NCBI GenBank assembly: GCA_041558415.1
Contig: JBFFEY010000001.1
Span: 1-64,000 of the forward strand
Direction of reading: 5' to 3'
DNA: 64,000 nt
Origin: SG8-39 sp041558415
GTDB lineage: Bacteria; Pseudomonadota; Gammaproteobacteria; Burkholderiales; SG8-39
Part shown: positions 1-6,726 of the stretch, one piece after another
Position numbering within the stretch: the stretch's first letter is position 1
Layout of the letters: each line of letters starts with the position of its first letter
The notes under the pieces: model-generated
Told to the model about the DNA's origin: nothing
Seen by the model: the letters and a program-made list of their open reading frames with translations, nothing else
The model's database searches: none
Position numbers and translations under genes: made by a program

Positions 1-254
1 ACGAGGTCCTTGTAGGCGATCGGCAGGCCGGCGAGCGGCCCGAGGATCGCGGTGCGTGGCCTGGCCAATCGGCGGTCGAGCGCCTTGGCCTGCGCCAGCG
101 CCTGCCCCGGCAGGAAGGTGACGATCGCGTTGACCTGCGGATTGACCCGCTCGATCTGCGCGATGTATGCGCGCATGAGCTCGGCGGCCGAGAGCTTGCG
201 GCCGCGGATGAGGCGCGCCAGTTTGCGCGCGCCGGTGAAACAGAGCTCGCTCAT
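1..254 (-). CDS. Amidase signature enzyme, N-terminal part (cut by window start)
   Basis: This is the 5' end of a gene that runs off the window; 84 codons are visible. The start is the ATG at 254, 9 nt after the rng stop, so it is probably the last gene of the rng operon. The protein opens with a helical region of the kind seen in GatA-like amidases (LSAAELMRAYIAQIERVNPQ) and reaches GLPIAYKDLV, where the Lys is the expected first residue of the Ser-cisSer-Lys catalytic triad. The family hydrolyses amides, and members include GatA of the Glu-tRNA(Gln) amidotransferase. Without the rest of the protein, and with no gatB or gatC visible, the substrate cannot be named. It is distinct from the amidase at 58158. 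Confidence 0.85.
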   Translation of the reverse strand, partial: MSELCFTGARKLARLIRGRKLSAAELMRAYIAQIERVNPQVNAIVTFLPGQALAQAKALDRRLARPRTAILGPLAGLPIAYKDL

Positions 255-263
255 ACCAGTGGT

Positions 264-1721
264 TTACATGAGGACGATGTCGAACTGTTCCTGCGAGTAA
301 CTGCTTTCGGCCTGCATGGAGATCGGTTTGCCGATGAAATCCGACAGCATTGCGAGGGCGCCCGACTCCTCTTCCAGGAAAAGGTCGGTGACCGCCTGCG
401 AAGCCAGGATGCGGAACTCGCGCGCGTTGAAAGCGCGCGCCTCGCGCAGGATCTCGCGCAGAATCTCGTAGCACACGGTGCGCGCCGTTTTCACCTGGCC
501 ACGCCCCTCGCAGGTGGGACAGGGCTCGCAAAGCACGTGCGCGAGCGATTCGCGCGTGCGCTTGCGCGTCATCTCCACCAGTCCCAGCTGCGTGAAGCCG
601 TTTAGCGTCATGCGCGTGCGGTCGCCCGCTAGGGCGCGCTTGAACTCCTCGAGTACGGCCGCGCGGTGCTCCTCGCTGTCCATGTCGATGAAGTCGATGA
701 TGATGATGCCGCCGAGGTTGCGCAGCCGCAGCTGGCGCGCGATGGCCTGCGCCGCCTCGAGATTCGTCTTGAACACGGTGTCGTCGAAGTTGCGCTGCCC
801 CACGTAGCCGCCCGTATTGACGTCGATCGTGGTCATCGCTTCGGTCTGATCGATGATCAGGTAGCCGCCTGACTTCAGGTCGACGCGCCGCGCGAGCGCC
901 TTCTCGATTTCGGGCTCGACGTTGTGCAGGTCGAACAACGGCCGCTCGCCGGTGTAGTGCTCGAGGCGCGGCAGCACGTTCGGCATGTAGGTCTGGGCGA
1001 AGGCGAGCAGTTTCTGGAAGTTCTCGCGCGAGTCGATGCGCACTACCGACGTCTGCTCCGAAACGATGTCGCGCAGCACACGCTGCGCGAGCGACAGATC
1101 CTGGTAGAGCAGTGCGGGGGGTTGCGCGCCCTTGGCGCGTGCGTCGAGGTTGCGCCACAGGTGGCGCAGGTAGGCAATATCGGCGGCCAGCTCCTCGTCG
1201 CTCGCGGTCTCGGCGAGCGTGCGGATGATGAAGCCGCCGCTCTCGTCCGGCGGCAACAGTTCCTTCAGCTTCTCGCGCAACAGCGCGCGCCCGGTCTCGT
1301 CCTCGATGCGCTGGGAAATGCCGATATGCGGGTCCTGTGGCAGGTAGACGAGCATGCGCCCGGCGATCGAGATCTGCGTCGAGAGGCGCGCACCCTTGCT
1401 GCCGATCGGATCCTTGATGACCTGCACCACCACGGGTTGTCCTTCGGCGAGGATCTTCTCGATCGGTCGGCCCGACTCGCCGTTGGCGCGCCGCTCGCCG
1501 TGAATGTCGGCGACGTGCAGGAACGCGGCGCGCTCCAGGCCGATATCGACGAAGGCCGATTGCATGCCGGGCAGCACGCGGGCGACGCGGCCGACGTAGA
1601 CATTGCCGACTAGGCCGCTGCTCGAGGCGCGCTCGACGAGCAGTTCCTGCACCGCGCCGGCCTGCAGCACCGCGACGCGGGTTTCCTGCGGCGTCACGTT
1701 GATCAGGATCTCATCGCGCAT
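264..1721 (-). CDS. rng: Ribonuclease G
   Basis: Endoribonuclease of the RNase E/G family, 485 aa, close to the usual RNase G length and without the long C-terminal scaffold of RNase E. It matures the 5' end of 16S rRNA and degrades some mRNAs in the cytoplasm. An S1-type RNA-binding segment lies near residues 37-120 (GNVYVGRVARVLPGMQSAFVDIG). The metal-binding aspartates are at about D300 (TIDVNTG) and D343 (IIDFID), and the zinc-link CPTC is at about 401-404. The ATG at 1721 was chosen because the conserved N-terminus MRDEILINVTPQETRVA begins there; the open frame upstream is maf in another frame. It overlaps the maf 3' end by 11 nt. Confidence 0.97.
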   Translation of the reverse strand: MRDEILINVTPQETRVAVLQAGAVQELLVERASSSGLVGNVYVGRVARVLPGMQSAFVDIGLERAAFLHVADIHGERRANGESGRPIEKILAEGQPVVVQVIKDPIGSKGARLSTQISIAGRMLVYLPQDPHIGISQRIEDETGRALLREKLKELLPPDESGGFIIRTLAETASDEELAADIAYLRHLWRNLDARAKGAQPPALLYQDLSLAQRVLRDIVSEQTSVVRIDSRENFQKLLAFAQTYMPNVLPRLEHYTGERPLFDLHNVEPEIEKALARRVDLKSGGYLIIDQTEAMTTIDVNTGGYVGQRNFDDTVFKTNLEAAQAIARQLRLRNLGGIIIIDFIDMDSEEHRAAVLEEFKRALAGDRTRMTLNGFTQLGLVEMTRKRTRESLAHVLCEPCPTCEGRGQVKTARTVCYEILREILREARAFNAREFRILASQAVTDLFLEEESGALAMLSDFIGKPISMQAESSYSQEQFDIVLM

Positions 1722-2334
1722 GCGCCGACTCCGCCCGCAGCCGCGCTTCGAGGAGCTGCGCGGTCTCGTACAGGGGCAGCCCCATGACGCCCGAAAAGCT
1801 GCCTTCGAGCGCGACCACGAACTGCGCCGCGCGACCCTGGATGGCGTAGGCGCCGGCCTTGTCATCGGCTTCGCCGGTGGCGAGATAGTCGCGGATCTCG
1901 TCCGCGTCGAGGCGCCGGAACGTCACCCGGCTGCGCGACAGTGCGTAATCGCAGTGCTCCCCCGAGTGCAGCGCCACGCCGGTGAGCACTTCGTGCGTTC
2001 GCGCCGACAGCAGCCTGAGCATGCGGGCTGCGTCGGCGCGATCGGCTGGTTTTCCGAGGATGCGCTGGTCGACCACGACCGCGGTGTCCGCCGCGAGCAG
2101 CGGGCCGCGGGGCCGTCCGTCCGCGAGCAGGCGCGACCAGCCGACGTCGGCTTTGGCGCGCGTGACGCGCTGTACGTAGGTCTCGGGCATCTCGCCGTCA
2201 TGCACCGCTTCGTCGACGGCATCGCTGCCGTCGTCGTCCAGCAGGGCGTAGCGCACGCCGATCTGCTCGAGCAGCGCGCGTCGCCGCGGGCTGCGCGAGG
2301 CGAGGACGATAGGAGGCGCGTCTGCGGGAATCAT
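1711..2334 (-). CDS. maf: Maf-family nucleoside triphosphate pyrophosphatase
   Basis: A 207-aa Maf/YceF/YhdE family protein. These enzymes hydrolyse non-canonical or selected nucleoside triphosphates (dTTP, UTP, m7GTP) to monophosphates and are linked to septum control. The N-terminal signature LASRSPRRRALLEQIG (about 11-26), the AADTAVV segment (about 82) carrying the catalytic Asp, and the C-terminal SFSGVMGLPLYET are clear. Which of the three substrate subgroups it belongs to is not decided here, though the short C-terminal loop resembles the dTTP/UTP type. It sits between rlmH (48 nt gap) and rng (11 nt overlap), the usual betaproteobacterial position. Confidence 0.95.
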   Translation of the reverse strand: MIPADAPPIVLASRSPRRRALLEQIGVRYALLDDDGSDAVDEAVHDGEMPETYVQRVTRAKADVGWSRLLADGRPRGPLLAADTAVVVDQRILGKPADRADAARMLRLLSARTHEVLTGVALHSGEHCDYALSRSRVTFRRLDADEIRDYLATGEADDKAGAYAIQGRAAQFVVALEGSFSGVMGLPLYETAQLLEARLRAESAHAR

Positions 2335-2382
2335 GGGGGGCGAAGGAGTGTAGCAAAGCGGATCGCACCGCCCGCCTCCTGC

Positions 2383-2856
2383 TCAGGCGCGGTGGTAGGG
2401 GTGCCCGGTCAGCAGGCTCGCGGCACGGTAGAGCTGCTCGCAGAGCAGCACCTGCGCCAGTGCGTGCGGCAGCGTGAAGCTCGAGAGCCGCAGGCGCAGC
2501 GCGCTTGCGCGCAGCACGCCGGCGTCGAGCCCGTCCGCGCCGCCGATGACGAAGGCGACGCCGGCGTTCTCGGAGAGCCAGGCCCGCAGGCGCGGCGCGA
2601 ACTGCGCGGTGGTGAGTTCGCTGCCGCGCTCGTCCAGCGCGATCTGCAGGGCGCCCGGCGGCAGCGCCGCGGCGATGCGCTTGGCTTCGGCGGCGAGCAG
2701 CTGTGCCGGGCGCCGCCCGGCGCTGCGTGGTTCGGGTTTGACGGCGACGCGCTGCGCCTCGTAACCGCGCGGCATGCGCTTGAGGTATTCGGCGCAGGCG
2801 GCATCGGCCCAGCCCGGCAGCCGGCCTGCCACTGCGACGATGATCAGGCGGGCCAC
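2383..2856 (-). CDS. rlmH: 23S rRNA (pseudouridine1915-N3)-methyltransferase RlmH
   Basis: A 157-aa SPOUT (trefoil-knot) methyltransferase that methylates pseudouridine 1915 of 23S rRNA in assembled 70S ribosomes using S-adenosylmethionine. The SAM-binding loop FVIGGADGLD lies near 103-112, and the C-terminal knot helix (TLPHALAQVLLCEQLYRAASL...HPYHRA) carries the conserved terminal His/Tyr/His residues. Length and ends match the family. It starts 5 nt after the rsfS stop, and pairing with the ribosome silencing factor is typical. Confidence 0.96.
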   Translation of the reverse strand: MARLIIVAVAGRLPGWADAACAEYLKRMPRGYEAQRVAVKPEPRSAGRRPAQLLAAEAKRIAAALPPGALQIALDERGSELTTAQFAPRLRAWLSENAGVAFVIGGADGLDAGVLRASALRLRLSSFTLPHALAQVLLCEQLYRAASLLTGHPYHRA

Positions 2857-2861
2857 GCCGC

Positions 2862-3266
2862 TCAGGCCGGCTGCGTGTGCCGCGGCGCGCGCTTGGCGCG
2901 CTTTGCCGGCCTACGCGCCGCGGTGAGCGATTTCATGCGCACCGGCTTGCCGCCCCAGAGCTCCTCGAGGTTGTAGTAGCTGCGCACCGCGGGGTGCATG
3001 ATGTGCACCACCACATCGCCGGAATCGACCAGCACCCACTCCGCGTTGGCGCCGCCCTCGACGCCTTCGATGCGCTCGCCAAGCGCCTTGAGCCTCTTCT
3101 CGACGTTGTCGGCGAGCGCCTTGACCTGACGGTTCGAGTCGCCGCTCGCGATGATGACGCGCTCGAACATCGATGCCATGTCGGCGGTGTTGAAGACGAC
3201 GATGTCGTGCCCCTTGACGTCCTCGAGCGCCTCGACGATCGCGCGTTGCTTTTTACGGATGTCCAT
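2862..3266 (-). CDS. rsfS: Ribosome silencing factor RsfS
   Basis: A 134-aa protein of the RsfS/DUF143/Iojap family, which binds L14 on the 50S subunit and blocks 30S joining during starvation. The start is the ATG at 3266 (MDIRKKQRAIVEALEDVKG); a longer open frame upstream overlaps nadD and has no family similarity. The core reads DIVVFNTADMASMFERVIIASGDSNRQVKAL, followed by WVLVDSGDVVVHIMHPAVRSYYNLEELWGG, the signature C-terminal half. A basic tail rich in Arg, Lys and Ala follows. The first 14 nt overlap the nadD 3' end. Confidence 0.97.
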   Translation of the reverse strand: MDIRKKQRAIVEALEDVKGHDIVVFNTADMASMFERVIIASGDSNRQVKALADNVEKRLKALGERIEGVEGGANAEWVLVDSGDVVVHIMHPAVRSYYNLEELWGGKPVRMKSLTAARRPAKRAKRAPRHTQPA

Positions 3267-3954
3267 TGCGTTCGGCCGTTCTCCCTCGGGATGTGCGGTA
3301 GAGCCGGTGCTGCGCGATGTAAGCGGCGACCTCGGGTGGCACCCATGCCGAAACGTCTTCGCCGCGCGCGATGCGCGCGCGCAGAACGGTGGCGGAAATG
3401 TCGAGCGGCGGCATGTCGACACGAATCACCGCGCCGGCGCGCCGTGCGCGCCAGGCGCCTTCGGCGCGCTCGCTGCGTGCCGCAAACTCGGCATCGACGG
3501 CGCCGCCCGGCGCAAGCGACCAGCCGGGACGCGCGAACACGGCGATGTGCGCGAGCCCGAACAGGTCGCGCCAGCGGTGCCAGCTGTCGAGTTTGGCGAA
3601 CTGATCGTCACCCATCAGCAGCACCAGCGGCCGCTCGGCGCCGAGCTCGGTGCGCAGCGCGACGAGCGTATCGACCGTATAGCCCGAAGCCTGCGCAGCG
3701 AGCTCGCGCTCGTCGATCGCATAGCGAGGCTCGCCGCCGAGCACGAGACGCAGCATGGCCAGGCGATGCGCAGGGCTGGCGACGGGCGCATTGCGATATC
3801 CCGGCCGGCCGGTGGGGACCCACAGCAGGCGCGCCAGGCGCAGCACGTCGAGCGCGAGCTGAGCGATGCGCAGGTGGGCGACATGAACCGGATCGAAGGT
3901 GCCGCCGAGCATCCCGATGGGATCGCCGGCGCCAGGCGCAGCCGCGCTGTTCAA
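3253..3954 (-). CDS. nadD: Nicotinate-nucleotide adenylyltransferase NadD
   Basis: A 233-aa enzyme that adenylates nicotinate mononucleotide in de novo NAD synthesis. The nucleotidyltransferase signature GMLGGTFDPVHVAH lies near 14-27, and the C-terminal ISATVLR matches the family ISSTxxR motif. Start choice: no ATG precedes the signature in frame except a Met inside it. A TTG at 3954 overlaps the proA stop as TTGA and leaves a plausible short lead (LNSAAAPGAGDPIG), so coupled translation from TTG is inferred. It overlaps rsfS by 14 nt. Confidence 0.93.
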   Translation of the reverse strand: MNSAAAPGAGDPIGMLGGTFDPVHVAHLRIAQLALDVLRLARLLWVPTGRPGYRNAPVASPAHRLAMLRLVLGGEPRYAIDERELAAQASGYTVDTLVALRTELGAERPLVLLMGDDQFAKLDSWHRWRDLFGLAHIAVFARPGWSLAPGGAVDAEFAARSERAEGAWRARRAGAVIRVDMPPLDISATVLRARIARGEDVSAWVPPEVAAYIAQHRLYRTSRGRTAERNGHP

Positions 3955-5234
3955 CCGCGCACTTCTCCGTGACCGAGCACGATGTACTTCTGCGAGGTGA
4001 GCCCTTCCAGGCCCACCGGGCCGCGCGCGTGCAGCTTGTCGTTGGAGATGCCGATTTCGGCGCCGAGTCCGTACTCGTAGCCGTCGGCGAAGCGCGTCGA
4101 GGCGTTCACCATCACCGATGCCGAATCGACCTCGCGCAGGAAGCGTTGCGCATGTGCCGCGTCCTCGGTCACGATCGCGTCGGTGTGCTTCGAGCCGAAG
4201 CGTTCGATGTGATCGATCGCCGCATCGAGTCCTTCGACCACGCGCAGCGACACGACCGGCGCGAGCCATTCGGTGGCGTAGTCCGCCTCGCTCGCCGGCT
4301 TGGCATCGGGCACCAGGCGCTGCGTCGCGGCATCGCCGCGCATCTCGACCCCCTTGGCGCGATAGATCTCCGCGATGCGCGGCAAGAACGCCGCTGCGAT
4401 CGCCTCGGCCACCAGCAGCGTTTCCATCGTGTTGCAGGTGCCGTAGCGCTGCGTCTTGGCGTTGTCCGCGATGTGCACCGCCATGTCGAGATCGGCGCGG
4501 TCGTCGACATACACGTGGCAGATGCCGTCCAGGTGCTTGATCATCGGGATGCGCGATTCGCGCATCAGGCGCTCGATCAGCGCCTTGCCGCCGCGCGGCA
4601 CGATGATGTCGACATACTCGTGCATCGTGATCAGCGCGCCGACCGCGGCGCGATCGGCGGTTTCCACCACCTGCACCGCGGTCTCGGGCAACCCTGCCGC
4701 ACGCAGTCCGGCGCGCACGCAGCCGGCGATCGCCTGGTTCGAGTGCAGCGCTTCCGAGCCGCCGCGCAGGATGCAGGCGTTGCCCGCCTTGATGCACAGG
4801 CCGGCCGCGTCCGCGGTCACGTTCGGGCGCGACTCGTAGATGATGCCGATGACGCCGAGCGGCACGCGCATGCGGCCGACCTCGATGCCGCTCGGACGGC
4901 GCTGCCGGTCGGTGATCACGCCGATCGGATCGGGCAGTTCCGCGACCTGCTCGAGGCCGGCGGCCATCTGCTCGATCGCGGTCTCGCCGAGCGTCAGCCG
5001 GTCGACGAACGCGGCGTCGCGGCCCTGCGCCCGGGCATGCTCGACGTCGGCGCGGTTCGCCTCGCGCAGCTGCGCGGCCTGCGCACGGATTTCCGTCGCC
5101 ATGGCACGCAGCGCTGCGTTCTTGCGCTCGGTGCTCGCGCGCGCGAGCGCCCGCGCGGCTGCGCGCGCGGCCACGCCGAGCTCGCGCATGTAGCCGCCGA
5201 CGTCGACCTGCTGTGCGTCAAGCGCTTGATCCAT
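3951..5234 (-). CDS. proA: Gamma-glutamyl phosphate reductase
   Basis: A 427-aa aldehyde-dehydrogenase-fold enzyme that reduces gamma-glutamyl phosphate to glutamate semialdehyde with NADPH, the second step of proline synthesis. The catalytic Cys is in YGTCNTMETLLV; the N-terminal NRADVEHARAQGRDAAFVDRL and PLGVIGIIYESRPNVTADA segments are typical. The length is as expected. It lies between holA (17 nt overlap) and nadD (TTGA overlap). No proB is visible in the window. Confidence 0.97.
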   Translation of the reverse strand: MDQALDAQQVDVGGYMRELGVAARAAARALARASTERKNAALRAMATEIRAQAAQLREANRADVEHARAQGRDAAFVDRLTLGETAIEQMAAGLEQVAELPDPIGVITDRQRRPSGIEVGRMRVPLGVIGIIYESRPNVTADAAGLCIKAGNACILRGGSEALHSNQAIAGCVRAGLRAAGLPETAVQVVETADRAAVGALITMHEYVDIIVPRGGKALIERLMRESRIPMIKHLDGICHVYVDDRADLDMAVHIADNAKTQRYGTCNTMETLLVAEAIAAAFLPRIAEIYRAKGVEMRGDAATQRLVPDAKPASEADYATEWLAPVVSLRVVEGLDAAIDHIERFGSKHTDAIVTEDAAHAQRFLREVDSASVMVNASTRFADGYEYGLGAEIGISNDKLHARGPVGLEGLTSQKYIVLGHGEVRG

Positions 5235-6231
5235 GGGCCAATTCTAACCCCAGGCGAACGAAACCCTCCCAGGGATCGGCCTTTGCCACGCCCTTGATGG
5301 CGCGGTCGATTTCGGCGGCGCGGCGAATCGCCCGCTCGATCGACGCCCGCGCGACGCGCCGCAGCCCGGCACGCAGCGCGTTCTGGCGGGCGCCCCAGAC
5401 GCGGTTTTCGCGCAGCAGCGGATCGAGCGCGCGGCCGGCGCGCAGACCGTCCTGCACCCGCGCCAACGCGCGCAGGTCTTCGGCGATCGCCCAGAGCACC
5501 AGCGTGGGCGCCTCGCCCTCGTTGCGCAGCCCGGCAATGACGCGCGCGTAGCGCGCCGTGTCGCCGGCCAGCAGCGCGCTCGACGCGTCGAAGGCGTCGT
5601 AGCGCGCAACGTTGGCCACCGCCTCGCGCACCACGTCGAGCGAAAGCTCGCCGCGCGGTGCCAGCAGGGCAAGCTTCTGCACCTCCTGGTGCGCTGCGAG
5701 CAGGTTGCCCTCGACACGATCGGCGATGAACTCAAGCACCTCCGTCGCGGCGCGCTGGCCCTGGCGGGCGAGCCGCGAACCGATCCACGCCGGCAGGCGC
5801 GCGCGCTCGATCGCGAAGATGTCCACCACCGTGCCCTGCTCGGACAGGGCGCGGAACCAGCTGGATGACTGTGTCGCCCGGTCGAGCCGCGGCAGGGAAA
5901 CGATCGTCAGCACCTCCGGCGCGAGGCGCGCGCAGTAGGCGACGATCGCTGCGCCGCCTTCCGCGCCCGGCTTGCCCGAGGGCACGCGCAGCTCGACGAT
6001 TTTCGCGCCACCGAACAGCGACAGGCTGGCACCGGCGTGCGCCAGCGCGCTCCAGTCGAAGCCGCGCTCGACCTGCAACACCTCGCGCTCGGCGTGGCCG
6101 CGGCGCCGCGCGGCGGCGCGGATGGCGTCCGCCGCCTCCAGCGCGAGCAGCGGCTCGTCGCCGTGGATCACGTACAGCGCCGCGAGGTCTTTTTCGAGAT
6201 GGGCTTCGAGCTGCTCGGCGCGCAGGGGCAT
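5218..6231 (-). CDS. holA: DNA polymerase III subunit delta
   Basis: A 337-aa delta subunit of the clamp loader, which opens the beta clamp during replication. The N-terminus (MPLRAEQLEAHLEKDLAALYVIHGDEPLLALEAADAIR) and the FDWSALAHAGASLSLFGGAKIVELR segment match the HolA N-terminal AAA-like domain; a C-terminal helical collar domain follows. There is no Walker A motif, as expected for delta. Start at the ATG 6231, 15 nt after the lptE stop; the 3' end overlaps proA by 17 nt. Confidence 0.95.
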   Translation of the reverse strand: MPLRAEQLEAHLEKDLAALYVIHGDEPLLALEAADAIRAAARRRGHAEREVLQVERGFDWSALAHAGASLSLFGGAKIVELRVPSGKPGAEGGAAIVAYCARLAPEVLTIVSLPRLDRATQSSSWFRALSEQGTVVDIFAIERARLPAWIGSRLARQGQRAATEVLEFIADRVEGNLLAAHQEVQKLALLAPRGELSLDVVREAVANVARYDAFDASSALLAGDTARYARVIAGLRNEGEAPTLVLWAIAEDLRALARVQDGLRAGRALDPLLRENRVWGARQNALRAGLRRVARASIERAIRRAAEIDRAIKGVAKADPWEGFVRLGLELAHGSSA

Positions 6232-6246
6232 CGTGAGCGGCGCGCG

Positions 6247-6726
6247 CTACCGCGGCTTTGCGGCGGCGAGCTGCCGCATGATCTGCGCCACGATATCGTT
6301 CTGCATGTCGCGATACTGCAGCTGCTCTTCCGATTCCTTGGCGAGCACGACGCTGTCGCCGAAGGTGATGTCGCGCAGCTGCGCGAGCGTGGTCGGCGGG
6401 ACGTACTGGTGGCCCTTGCCATCGTGCACGCGATAGCGCACCCGGTAATGCAGGCGGAATTCGCGCACGCGGCCTGCCCCGGTCAGCGAGAGGATCTCCT
6501 TTTCGCGCGTCTCCTCGCTGAATTCGAGCACCGCCTGCGCGTCCTTCGGCGTGTCGACCACGCGCGTGCTGGTCCCCGCCTGGATGGTGCGCTTCAGGTC
6601 GAGCGCGATGCCGCTCGTCGTGTTCGGCAGGTAGATCGTTTCGAACGGCAGGCGCGCCGAGCCGCGCAGCTGGAAGCCGCAGGCGGCGAGCCCAAGCAGC
6701 AGTACGGCGACGAGCGCGTGCCTCAT
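6247..6726 (-). CDS. lptE: LPS-assembly lipoprotein LptE
   Basis: A 159-aa outer-membrane lipoprotein that plugs LptD in the LPS export machine. A lipoprotein signal occupies about residues 1-16, with lipobox LAAC (Cys16) followed by GFQLRGSARLPFETIYL, the family N-terminus. The rest (REFRLHYRVRYRVHDGKG, NDIVAQIMRQLAA) fits LptE/RlpB. The ATG at 6726 overlaps the leuS stop as ATGA, so translation is coupled. The much longer upstream frame is an antisense-like shadow within leuS and is not part of the gene. Confidence 0.95.
   Translation of the reverse strand: MRHALVAVLLLGLAACGFQLRGSARLPFETIYLPNTTSGIALDLKRTIQAGTSTRVVDTPKDAQAVLEFSEETREKEILSLTGAGRVREFRLHYRVRYRVHDGKGHQYVPPTTLAQLRDITFGDSVVLAKESEEQLQYRDMQNDIVAQIMRQLAAAKPR

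Noticed and set aside
2877..5297. 806-codon plus-strand open frame across rlmH to proA
   Set aside because: It lies antisense to five well-supported genes, has Arg/His-rich composition typical of GC-rich shadow frames and no recognisable domain.
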